This document shows positions 1-11,600 of a stretch of 64,000 bases of DNA, in pieces (within the stretch, counting starts at the first letter, position 1; each line of letters begins with the position of its first letter). The DNA comes from Armigeres subalbatus. Lineage: Eukaryota > Arthropoda > Insecta > Diptera > Culicidae. The stretch lies in assembly GCF_024139115.2 (NCBI RefSeq), contig NC_085141.1:400107591-400171590 (forward strand). The letters run 5' to 3'. The notes below the pieces were generated by a model that worked only from the letters and a program-made list of their open reading frames with translations, was not told where the DNA came from and did not search any database. The position numbers were made by a program, and so were the translations under genes.

Positions 1-190
1 TGGAGGAGCTCCAAGAAAAAATCCCGAAAGAACTTCACAAGGAAACCCTGGAAAAGCTCCTGAAAAATCAAAGAAGAAATATTTGGAAGAACTACGGGAG
101 GATCTTCAGGAGTAATTTCTGGAGAAGCTCCAAGAAGACATTTTTGAAGAAACTCCAGGAAGGAATCCTGGAAGAGCTCCAAGAAGAATT
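1..190. repeat. degenerate purine-rich minisatellite
   Basis: Loosely repeated blocks of the type GGAGAAGCTCCAAGAAG and GGAAGAGCTCCAAGAAG, with a period near 24 bp, lead into the much longer EcoRI-rich satellite that follows. The array is cut by the window edge. The same kind of motif recurs at 10.4-11.35 kb, so these arrays may share an origin. I see no gene. Confidence 0.7.
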
Positions 191-3100
191 CCTAAGATTT
201 ATTCTGAATTTCTCCAGGAATTCATTCTGAATTTACCCAGGAATTCATTCTCACTTCCACCAGGAATTCATTCATATTTCCCCCAGAAATTCATTCTGAA
301 TTCCCTCAGGAATTCTTTCTGAATTTGCCCAAGAATTCATTCTCACTCTCACCAGGAATTCATTCTGAATTCCCCCAGGAATTTATTCTGAATTCCCCCA
401 GGAATGCATTTTGAATTCCCCAGGAATTCATTTTGAATTCCCCAGGAATTCATTTTGAATTCCCCAGGAATTCATTTTGAATTCCCCAGGAATTCATTTT
501 GAATTCCCCAGGAATTCATTTTGAATTCCCCAGGAATTCATTTTGAATTCCCCAGGAATTCATTTTGAATTCCCCAGGAATTCATTCTGAATTCCCCAGG
601 AATGCATTCTGAATTCCCCAGAATTCATTCTGAATTCCCAGAAATTCATTCTGAATTCCCCAGGAATTCATTCTGAATTCCCCAGAATTCATTCTGAATT
701 CCAGGAATTCATTCTGAATTCCCAGGAATTCGTTCTGAATCCCCAGGAATTCGTTCTGAATTCCCCCAGGAATTCGTTCTGAATTCCCCCAGGAATTCGT
801 TCTGAATTCCCCCAGGAATTCGTTCTGAATTCCCCAGTAATTCATTCTGAATTTCCCCAGAATTCATTCTGAATTCCCAGGAATTCATTCTGAATTCCAC
901 CAGAATTCATTCTGAATTCCCCAGGAATTCATTCTGAATTCCCCAGGAATTCATTCTGAATTCTCCCAGGAATTCATTCTGAATTCCCAGAATTCATTCT
1001 GAATTCCCCAGGAATTCATTCTGAATTCCCAGAATTCATTCTGAATTCCCCAGGAATTCATTCTGAATTCCCCAGGAATTCATTCTGAATTCCCCAGAAT
1101 TCATTCTGAATTCCCCAGGAATTCATTCTGAATTCCCCAGGAATTCATTCTGAATTCCCAGGAATTCATTCTGAATTCCCCAGAATTCATTCTGAATTCC
1201 CCAGGAATTCATTCTGAATTCCCCAGGAATTCATTCTGAATTCCCAGAATTCATTCTGAATTCCCCAGGAATTCATTCTGAATTCCCCAGGAATTCATTC
1301 TGAATTCCCCAGGAATTCATTCTGAATTCCCCAGGAATTCATTCTGAATTCCCAGAATTCATTCTGAATTCCCCAGAATTCATTCTGAATTCCCCCAGGA
1401 ATTCATTCTGAATTCCAGGAATTCATTCTGAATTCCAGGAATTCATTCTGAATTCCCCAGAATTCATTCTGAATTCCCAGGAATTCATTCTGAATTCCCC
1501 AGGAATTCATTCTGAATTCCCCAGGAATTCATTCTGAATTCCCCAGGAATTCATTCTGAATTCCCCAGGAATTCATTCTGAATTCCCCAGGAATTCATTC
1601 TGAATTCCCAGGAATTCATTCTGAATTCCCAGGAATTCATTCTGAATTCCCCAGAATTCATTCTGAATTCCCCAGGAATTCATTCTGAATTCCCCAGGAA
1701 TTCATTCTGAATTCCCAGGAATTCATTCTGAATTCCCCAGAATTCATTCTGAATTCCCCAGGAATTCATACTTAATTCCCCAAGGAATTCATTCTGAATT
1801 CCCACAGGAATTAATTCTGAATTCCCACAAGAATACATTCTGAATTCCCCCAGGAATTCATTCCGAATTCTCCCAGGAATTCATTCTGAATTCCCCCAGG
1901 AATTCATTCTGAATTCCCCCAGGATTTCTTTCTGAATTCCCCCAGGAATTCATTCTGAATTCCCACAGGAATTCATTCTGAATTCCCACAGGAATTCATT
2001 CTGAATTCCCCCAGGAATTCATTCTGAATTCCCCCCAGGAGTACATTTTGAATTCCACCAGGAAATCGTTTTGAATTTCCCCTGGAATATGTTTTGAATT
2101 CCCTCAGGAATTCGTTTTGAATTCCCCCAGGAATTCGTTTTGAATTCCCCCAGGAATTCGTTTTGAATTCCCCCAGGAATTCATTTTGAATTCCCTCAGG
2201 AATTCATTTTGAATTCCACCAGGAAATCGTTTTGAATTCCCTCAGGAATTCGTTTTGAATTCCCCCAGGAATTCGTTTTGAATTCCCTCAGGAATTCCTT
2301 TTGAATTCCCCCAGGAATTCGTTTTGAATTCCCCCAGGAATGCATTCTGAATTCCCCCAGGAATTCATTCTGAATTCCCCCAGGAATTCATTCTGAATTC
2401 CCCCAAGAATTCATTCTGAATGCCCCCAGGAATTTATCTTGAATTCTACAAGGAAGTCATCCTGAATTCTTCAAGAAATTCAACCTGAATTCCTCCAGGA
2501 ATTCATTCTGAATTTCTCCAGGAATTCATTCTGACTTTCTCCAGGAATTCATTCTAAACTCTTCAAGTAATTCATCCTGAATTCTTCATGGAATCCATCC
2601 TGAATTTTCCAAGGAATTCATTCTGAATTCCCCCAAGAATTCATTCAAAATTCCCCCAGGAATTCAGTCAGAACTTCTCCAGGAATTGAGTCAGAACTTC
2701 CCCAGGAATTCAGTCAGAACTTCCCCAGGAATTCATTCTAAATTCCCACAGAAATTCCTTCTAAATTCCCCCAGAAAATCATTCTGCATTCCCCCAGAAT
2801 TCATTTTGAATTTCTCTCGGGATTCATTTTTAATTCCCTCAGGAATTCATTCTGAATTCCCCAGAAATTCATTCTGAATTCCCCAGAAATTCATTCTAAC
2901 TTCCTTCAGGTATTCATTTTGGATTCCCACAGGAATTCATTTTGAATTCCCCCAGGAATTCATTCTAAATTCTCCCAGGAATTCATTCTGAATTCCCCCT
3001 GAAATTCATTCTGAATTCCCCCTATAATTCATTCTGAATTCCTCTTAGAATTCATTCTGAATTCCCCTTGGAATTCATTCTGAATTCCCCCAAAAGGTCA

Positions 3101-3640
3101 TTCTGAATTCCCCCAGTAGGTCATTCTGAATTCCCCCAGGAATTTATTCTGGATTCCCCCAGTAATTCATTCTGAATTCCCCCAGGAATTCATTTTGAAT
3201 TCCCCCAGGCATTCATTTTGAGTTCCCCCAGGAATTCATTCTGAATTCCCCCAGCAATTAATTCTGAATTCCCCTTAGAATTCATTTTGAATTCCCCCAG
3301 GCATTCATCTTGAATTCTTCAAGGAATTCATCCTGAATTCTTCAAGAAATTCATCCTGAATTCCTCCAGGAATCCATTCTGACTTTCTCCAGGAATTCAT
3401 TCTAAATTCTTCAAGTAATTCATCCTGAATTCTTCAAGGATTTCATCCTGAAATCTTCAAGGAATTTATTCTGAATTCCCCCAAGAATTCATTCAAAATT
3501 CCCCCAGGAATTCAGTCAGAACTTCTCCAGGAATTCAGTCAGAACTTCCCCAGGAATTCATTCTGAACTCCCCCAGAAATTCATTCTGAATTCCCTAAGG
3601 AATTTCTCCTGGAGTTACTTTAGGAATGCCTTGTGGGAGT
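190..3640. repeat. 22-bp EcoRI-rich satellite array
   Basis: About 3.4 kb of tandem repeats with a core unit near 22 bp, GGAATTCATTCTGAATTCCC plus two bases. Each unit carries two GAATTC sites and is itself almost palindromic (GGAATTCA, short centre, TGAATTCC). Subfamilies are blocked: CATTTTGAATTCC units at about 410-580, very homogeneous CATTCTGAATTCC units at about 600-1760, CGTTTTGAATTCC units at about 2100-2340, and degenerate units with CTTCAAG or AGTCAGAAC variants from about 2430 onward. Homogeneous centre and decayed edges are typical of arrays kept uniform by unequal exchange. Open frames on both strands are a by-product of the repeat. Confidence 0.97.
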
Positions 3641-3718
3641 TCTTTCAGGAAATTGCCCAGGAATTTCTCCAAAAAATGAAGCTCCACCAGAAATTTGCAC
3701 TGGAGTTCCATCAGGATT

Positions 3719-3873
3719 CCCAGCGAACACAAAGTCGCATATGCTAGCGAATAAGTATACATGGTGGAGCCGATATAGGCGCATGCCTCCATTTGACTGC
3801 ATGCAAAATGTACCTATATGGCCTCCATTTTGTACACTTATTCGCTATGATATACGATCTTGTGTTTGCTGGG
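3719..3873. mobile_element. palindromic MITE inside satellite edge
   Basis: The left arm starts CCCAGCGAACACAAAGTC and the right arm reads back as CCCAGCAAACACAAGATC. The two arms pair over roughly 50 bp, including AGCGAATAAGT in both, around a short centre near 3790. The element interrupts degenerate satellite sequence. A clean target duplication is not evident. Confidence 0.75.
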
Positions 3874-5221
3874 TTCCCTCCTGAGTTTAAAAAAGAACTT
3901 TCTCCTGGGGTTCCTGCAGGGATGCTATATGGGGTTCATCCAGGATATCTTTTTTTCAGGAATCCTTCTTCCTACAGGAATCCGCCTATCGGTGGGAACC
4001 TGACGGCGATCCGTCATATATTGTCCGTTGAGCATGCGGGAAAAGGCGAGCGCTTCGACGCAATAGCCAAAAGCTATCAATTTATAGCAATCATTGGCTG
4101 GTGAACGAACACACTTCGAAACTGTGGGCTACAACAGAAAGCACGTGTTTGAAAAAAGTGAATATTGATGAGTGTGATTGATATGCAATTGCCTGGTGGT
4201 TGAACCGTATTTACCACATTACCACTAATATAACTTAATGAGGTGGTAGAATGTTCGAGAATTTTTGAAAAGAAGCTCAAAATAGAGTAAATAGGTGGAT
4301 GGGCTATAGCCCCCCAGCGGGACTAGTTACGCCAATGGCTTGAGAAGTATTCTATGTAATCAATGCGTTGATTATATTAAAATAGTTTATAGGCCACCTC
4401 ACGGAACGGTCTTTCACATAAGGGCCGATTTTCACAGTAATTTTCATACAAACTTTAAATGACGTGTGCACAATCAAATTTGCAAAAAAAATAGGAGGAT
4501 TATTAAAATGACGAATGCAATCGTGTAAGCATCGGGGCCAAAAAAGTCAAAATTTGAATCACTCTACACAGTTAAAAATTCTGAAAATTACACGCCATGG
4601 AAATATTTAAACGCTTATTTTTGTGTTCAATAGCTTCTAATTTTACAACCAACTTTTTCTTGTATACAATATTGAATACAAGCTCCATAGTAACGACGAC
4701 CTGTAATTTTAAAAAGTGATGGATGAATGAGTCGAATCGAACGGAGCCTTTTTGTTACATCATATATGCTGTGACATTTTTATACTGTGTACTGTGGACG
4801 CTTTCCATGCTTTGTACCAGAGGGCATAATTGAATCAAGCGAATTGATCTTTGGTTACGCGTGACCGGAAGGCCTTACTTCAGGGATTTCTTGGATGATC
4901 AAAATCATATGCAGTGAACGCATTCTATTAGTTGTTCCATACAGAGGGCATGTACCAAATTGGTTTCACGTATATACCGAAAGGGCTTACTCCAGGGATT
5001 TCTTGGAAAAATACCGAGATTATTCTGTCACAAAATGTCACAAAATCTACACCTTTGTTCCTGATGTGCTTAGGTGTATTCAGCAGGTAGCTAAAAATGG
5101 GAGAATACGATTGGCATGTTGCAAGAATATCAGACAGCAACCCTGCAAAGGTGTGAAGCGCAATCCAAGTTAAGCCAAGTGAATGAATACAAATCCTACA
5201 AAGAAATACTTAATTTTCGGA
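3874..5221. other. no gene recognised
   Basis: The first 100 bases are decayed satellite (CTTTCTCCTGGGGTTCC and similar). The rest is AT-rich unique-looking sequence without a recognisable protein, RNA gene or terminal inverted repeat. A weak candidate for the last exon of the minus-strand gene at 5080-5142 is discussed among the rejected items. Confidence 0.5.
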
Positions 5222-5386
5222 GAATTCTAGACCAACATTTGAAAAGGGCCAGCCAAAATTTATTTTATTTGATTCATTATTTATATCTGATTCTTCGTCC
5301 ACATATAAAGCTATATATGTAGACGAAGAATTAGAAGGAATAAATTTAGGCTGTAATGCCCTTTTCAAATGTTGGTCTTGAATTGT
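5222..5386. mobile_element. palindromic MITE
   Basis: Arms GACCAACATTTGAAAAGGGC on the left and its reverse complement GCCCTTTTCAAATGTTGGTC on the right, extending inward through TAAATTTATT-like sequence and an inner hairpin TTCTTCGTC...GACGAAGAA. The whole block folds back on itself. It lies downstream of the last identified exon of the minus-strand gene. Confidence 0.8.
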
Positions 5387-5546
5387 AACATTCTGGGAAA
5401 TGCATTTTGGGGGAATAGTGGTACTAGCTGAATGATCATATTGATACGGTGTGTATATAAAGCATTCAAAGACAGTTTGGTTCGGTAATTTTAAATTTAA
5501 TTATACATAAACGAAGATTTTGTGGGACAAGTTTACGATAACTTAC

Positions 5547-5661
5547 CGTCATTAGTTTGTTCGACATTTTGTCGAGGAACTTTCGAGTGAAAAGCGCCGT
5601 TTCGTCTCCACACGCGTGACGGACCGTGAACTCGGAACATTGCATGTACTTGTGGAACGCA
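5547..5661 (-). CDS. exon 5 of the cysteine-rich gene
   Basis: Acceptor TTTATCCGCAG and donor ACG|GTAAGT bound this exon. It completes a cysteine codon split by the intron (TG from exon 4, T here), then reads [18 protein letters not shown] and ends in MSNKLMT with phase 0. It adds three cysteines counting the split one; with the last residue of exon 4 this gives a CC pair. The dense polar composition and perfect phase match support it. Because it ends with a donor, the stop codon lies further downstream on the minus strand or beyond the window. Confidence 0.87.
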
Positions 5662-8600
5662 CTGCGGATAAATGAAATAGAAATTTTTTACATAAGTTGG
5701 TTGTGCCAATATAGTGTATTTAGGCATTTTATCCAATAATTAGAATATTAGAATAAACTTTTTTCCGGCCGACCATGTTGTTTGTAAAGCACCATCATAT
5801 TTTGCATCTACCAACCTTCATCAAATTGATTCAACAATAAAAAGTAATATTTGGAACACTTTTTGTTTTCATGCTTGTTTGTTTCAAAATAGTACAAGTA
5901 TAATAATAATTCTTTTTTTTTGTCTTTATTAGCGAGACTTCCAGCTCTGGGTTGGCTCGTCTCGAGGTAATAATAATTAAAATTTAGGCTAACCAAAGTC
6001 TGTAGTATTTTTCTCAAAGATAAAAACATCTCATAGTGAAATCTTTGAAAAAAATTGTCACTCGGCCACTCGGCTTTTGTCTCTGTCATTGCATGAATTG
6101 CATACATACTGATCAGATGATCACAGAAACATATCCAACTAGTTCTGGTCACACGCATGAAGTTGGAAGTTGCTACTTTTCTCGTATTTAGTGTGGGCAA
6201 GCATGGAGGCGAAAATGCGTTCTTCTCTTAGTAAAATGCTAACTGCTGATTCGTTGGGAACAACGTAGGTATGTATTACGCTGCAGCGTAATCTTATGTG
6301 GAAAGATATCAGTGGTTCACTATTTTTAAATGCAATAGTGTCCATTGTTGCAGTGTATTGCATTAGTTATTCTGTTGCATGCAACCAAAGTTTAATAAGG
6401 TTGTCGAACAATCACTTGAAAGTAAGCACCTTCTATAGATATCAGATATAACACTCCGAAATTTTCCCTGGCTCGGATGCAGGTTGAAATGTTTAGGATA
6501 CGGTTTGTTCCAATCCCACATATTTAGCTACATCAAAACAAACAACCCACCGAATGTTCCTCGAAATTGAGAACTTACGGGTGGGTCACTACGGGGGGCC
6601 ATGTCAAACTGCAGCACCAAAGTGAAAACTTACCAGCAAACAGTTTTGAGTCGTTCCTCTTCCGCATCCTCAGCAGTTTTGGTGTTGTTGTTGCCGTTGC
6701 TATGCTGATGCTGCCGGTGATTATGATGCTGGCGCTGCTGGTGCTGCACATCGTCGTTCGGCGCCGACAGGGACATGGCCGCACTGGGTGTCGTCGGTTG
6801 CACCGGGGGCCTCACCGTGGTATGTGCCACCGTCTGTCCAATCTTGGCCATTGTGCTCTGATAGCTGACCGCACACACTTCGTAGTCCTTTTTGACGTGT
6901 CGCATGCAGGGTGCATGTCTAAGAAAGTCTGTAACGGGAGACGGGTGACGGGCGCGTAGGGAATGGGAACGGGGTGGGGTGGTACACATTGAGAAAAAGA
7001 GATAAGGTTAGATGAGCTTGGAAAGTTTTTGTCCGTCAATTGTCGTTCTCTAGTTTGGCATGCAATGGGGAAATAATGTGTTTGTGAGTTTGACTTTCTT
7101 TTTGGAAGATGATAAAATGAAACCGATGCACAGTGAGGTTGAGGCGGTGAAAATCTTTAAAATACCGACGTTTTCAAATATGCCTATGTGTGCTTAAAAA
7201 TAGATACAATAACTTAGATAAGGCCGATACACATATTTAAAGAGAATCATGTCTCCCCCTTGGGATTTTTTCGTTTGAAAATAATATTTTGGGGCGGCAA
7301 CAAAAAAACCGAACATTTTAAGGATTATCAAAACATTCTTTAACAAATCCGACGAGAAAAAATATTTTATCTCTTTTTGTGGAATGTATTCAACTGTCTA
7401 AGACGAGTTTAGTACTTTACGAGGACGAAACACTGAAGACGGCCTTACAGCTGAGGTCAAAATACGTGTTTGTAAAGATAACAAAACGTAGTGGAATTGA
7501 ATGGAAAGTACTAAACTCGTCTTAGACAGTTGAAATCCGGGGATTTTTCATTTGTATTATCCCCCCTTGACCTTCCGGAGATCAGGAGGACATAATTTTA
7601 ATTAACTTTAGGATGGTTTCAGTTGCGTTTCAGATGCGTCATGCTTTAAATATCCTGTTAAATGCAACTTATCTTAAGATTTCTCTTGAAAAATGATTGA
7701 AAACAATGATTTTCCTTAATAAAATTGACTCCCTTGCACCTATAATGGTGCAACTGTACCAATAGTGGCAAGTCTCATAAGAAATCAATGGATAGCACCA
7801 CTATGGGAACCAAAATTAATTTTTACTGCCACTAAAAGAACAGTGTTCCCATTAGTGGTGCAAGCAATATTTGGCAGTTGTTGATGTTGAACGACATAAA
7901 TCTCATTTTGTTAAAAAAAAATGTTAGTTTATTTATTGGCTGAGATATTAAAGCTGAAAATTTCCCACAATTATCAATTTAAAAACATATATTTTCTTTT
8001 GTGGATCTACTAATACCTCCACATTTGGTACCGTTACCCTAGTAGTTTGTACAACTAGTTGCAAAAAGATGATTTTTTCAGCACGAGTTGTGCGTTTATC
8101 CAACGTAAAGACTAATCAATACACTAATGAGCAACGCAACAAAGACATGATATGAAGAATGAAGATGCTCAATAATCCACTAGTTTGAACCGATATAAAT
8201 ATCTTTGTCCATTTGCTTGGACATATTTTTACCCAGTTGCTGATGTGAAAGTTTCCTATAGTGCAGTATGGTCAGACGTGAACTGATGGCATATTGACAA
8301 CAATATAACGAAATGGAACCGACCGTATGGGAAAGCAGTGCTTAGAAGGTCAATTCGGAAATGCTTTATAGAAAATTAAAAGTGCCCATATGGGGGTGTA
8401 TTATCAGTGAATGGAAATAACGCTCGGCACTAAGTAAGCACTGCAGTTACTGGACGACGTCGTTTTACAACCGATAATGAAAAATGTTCGAAAGCGTTCA
8501 AAAGGAAGAACAGGATAAACACATGTGACCGGGAGGCTAGCCGGTATCTATCGTTGATTTGACCCGAGGCTATTCATGGCGACCAGCATTTTGCCAATAG

Positions 8601-11600
8601 GGGAGCACATTGCATTGTGGCACGTATTAAGTCACCCGGATGTGCACCACCCCGGAGACAGACGCAAGCTGGTAAGTCATCCCGATTGAGTGCCGGACGA
8701 TTTGTGTCCTAGAACAAAATTGAATTCTGTAAAGGCACTGTGCTGGAATGTTCCTGTTTGGTTTTGGAGAATGAATAATGAATCGCTATCGTTCCGTCAT
8801 TTTCAACTGCATGGTACGGCAAATCTGTTTTGTTGGTCCTATCTTCACGTCGTGTCTGTGGTAGCAATGAATTTATACAGAACTAGGAACTCAATAGAGG
8901 CCTCAAAGTAAATCCTGTCTGGTAGGAGGAGGTGACTCTTGAAGCAAGCGATATATTGAAAATTCTCATCAGAGGTAGCACACAAAAGGATTGATGTTTT
9001 CACGTCATTATTGCTGCTCACGTACATCGCACGTTTGTGGAAGGCCCCCAGGAGGATATGAGCTATTGTACGAGTCCGTTCAATGTGACCGCATGCAACA
9101 TTGATGAAGCTGAATATTTTCGCACAGGTGATGGAGCATTCATATCCAGCACGTTGGAAAGGTGATAAATTTCATTTATTGTTAGCGTTTAAGTTGTGGA
9201 CATAAGAGAACTGTATTACATAGATTGCTCATATTCGGTCTAACGAGTAGTTTGGAGCTTACGCAGGAGGAAATTGTACCTAGTGTCATACCGAATTGTA
9301 AATTAAGCATAGAGGAAATAATTCGAATTATACTCGAAAATACACAGGAACAAATTCCGTGGACAAGATGTACAAGATGCGCAACTTCCATAAAATTAAA
9401 ATTAAAACCTCAGGATTGAGTATTCCAAGGCATTCAAAAATTTATTTGAGTGAAGCAAGTACCCTCAGTAAACCTTCTTCTTCTTCTTCTTATTGGCATT
9501 ACATCCCCACCCTGGGACAGAGCCGCCTCGCAGCTTAGTGTTCATTAAGCACTTCCACAGTTATTAACTGCGAGGTTTCTAAGCCATGTTACCATTTTTG
9601 CATTTGTATATCATGAGGCTAACACGATGATACTTTTATGCCCAGGGAAGTCGAGACAATTTCCAATCCGAAAATGGTCTTGCTTTGTAGCCGCGCGTCT
9701 TACCGCACGGCTGAGGAGGGCCAGTAAACCTTTAATTATTATTATTTTTGCAGAATCATGAAGTTTGAGACGATCACGCTGGATCGCAATATGCCCATTT
9801 AGCCGGGTCTGGTACCATCAATATTTACGGAACTATGAATATTCCCAGAACGATCACCCATGCCTCCTATTTAATAAATCGTATAAACACATTTTTTTTC
9901 ACACAGATCAATCTTTAGATTTGGTCTGTTTTGCTTGATGATGAAATTTTGTAATTCGATCAATCATTCTTTTACGTTCGTTTCGTTGAATCGCATCTAA
10001 TCTCATTCTTGCGTAACAAATATTTCCTGTATGTACTGCAGAGATCACTCCTAGATACTGAGTGTCTTCAGAGTAAGTAATTGCCTAAAGTCGCTCCATA
10101 GCCTGGAATCGAGGGGAAAGGACAAAAGCGTGAACCACTTGTACCAAACGTTTCCGGATAGATATTGGAGCCGTTTGAATGCCCAAATGTCTTGAATTCA
10201 CTCATAAAAGCAAAAGGAGCTCATGTCGTATACTTTTAAGTGTGTTTGATTACCTTCAGGTGGCCAACCTGGAGCCGATTCCGGTGGGAGCCCAAAGAGG
10301 ACATTTACGGAATTGAACATGGAATTTGGGATTTTTCACAAATAAGTGAATGGAACTCATGCTGAGTACTTCCAAGTGAGTTTGGTCACCCTCAGGTGGC
10401 CAATTTTGAGCCGGTTCCAGAGGAGACCAATGAGGACATTTACGGAAGGCTTTAGGTGGCTTTAGAGGAATTTCACATGAGTTTTAAAAGAAATTCACAA
10501 GAAATTTATGGAGAGCTCTCAAGGTAACTTGTGTAAAGTTCTCTTAGTGCAGGAGTTCACAGAGAAATTTCAAGTGTAACTGCTAGTGGAATTTCTGGAT
10601 TTAGGAGAAATTTCTGAAGGAATTCCGGAGATTGGAAGATTTTTCGGAGGAATACCTGAGAAAACTTTCTGAGCAAATCTTGGAGGTACTTCCTGAGAAA
10701 TTCCTGGAACAATTTACGGAGCAATTCCTGGAAACATTCTCGGAGGTATTGCGAAAGAAAACGTTGGAGGCATTTCCGAAGGAAATGCTGAAGTATTTCC
10801 GGAGAAACGTTTGGAAGAACTTCCGGATGAACTCTTGGAGGAACTTCAGAAAGAATTCCTGCACGAACTTCCGGAGGAGCTCCTGTTCGAACTTGCAGAG
10901 GAACTTCCGGAGAATTCTCTGAAGGAACATCCGGAGGAATTCCTGGAAAAACTTCCGGAGGAATTCCTGGAGGAACTTCCGGAGGAATTCCTGGAGGAAC
11001 TTCCGGAGGAATTCCTGGAGGAACTTCCGGAGGAATTCCTGGAGGAACTTCCGGAGGAATTCCTGGAGGAACTTCCGGAGGAATTCATGGAGGAACTTCC
11101 GGAGGAATTCCTGGAGGAACTTCCGGAGGAATTCCTGGAGGAACTTCCGGAGGAATTCCTGGAGGAACTTCCGGAGGAATTCCTGAAGGAACTTCCGGAG
11201 GAATTCCTAGAGGAACTTCCGGAGGAATTCCTGGAGGAACTTCCGGAGGAATTCCTGGAGGAACTTCCGGAGGAATTCCTGGAGGAACTTCCGGAGGAAT
11301 TCCTGGAGGAACTTCCGGAGGAATTCCTGGAGGAACTTCCGGAGGAACTCTGCCTAATGGTTCGTTGTTTGAATTTCACTAGTAACGGAGTTATAGCATA
11401 TTTTGAAATTCAGCTTCTGGAATGTGTTATTGACACACTACTAAATGATCGAACACAAATTACTGAATGATCGTTAACATCCTTTCTGGTACCTATAGTA
11501 ACCACGGGGTTTTGGCCTCAGTCCGGAACCATGTCAAATATTCACTACTCACGCACTCTTTCTAGTAGTTCGTATCAATAGAACTTATATAAACATGTTA

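Noticed and set aside
582..900. Minus-strand frames rich in GIQNEFL
   Set aside because: Read through the 22-bp satellite; no gene.
5080..5142. Possible last exon of the cysteine-rich gene (acceptor CACACCTTTGCAG, phase 0, 20 codons then TGA)
   Set aside because: Splice phase and acceptor fit, but the 20 residues would bring the cysteine count to an odd number, look unlike the rest of the protein, and no AATAAA-type signal was seen soon after. Transcript evidence would decide.
10811..11470. 219-codon plus-strand frame of LEELPEEF repeats
   Set aside because: Product of a 24-bp minisatellite; the opposite strand is equally open, and there is no start context or splice structure.
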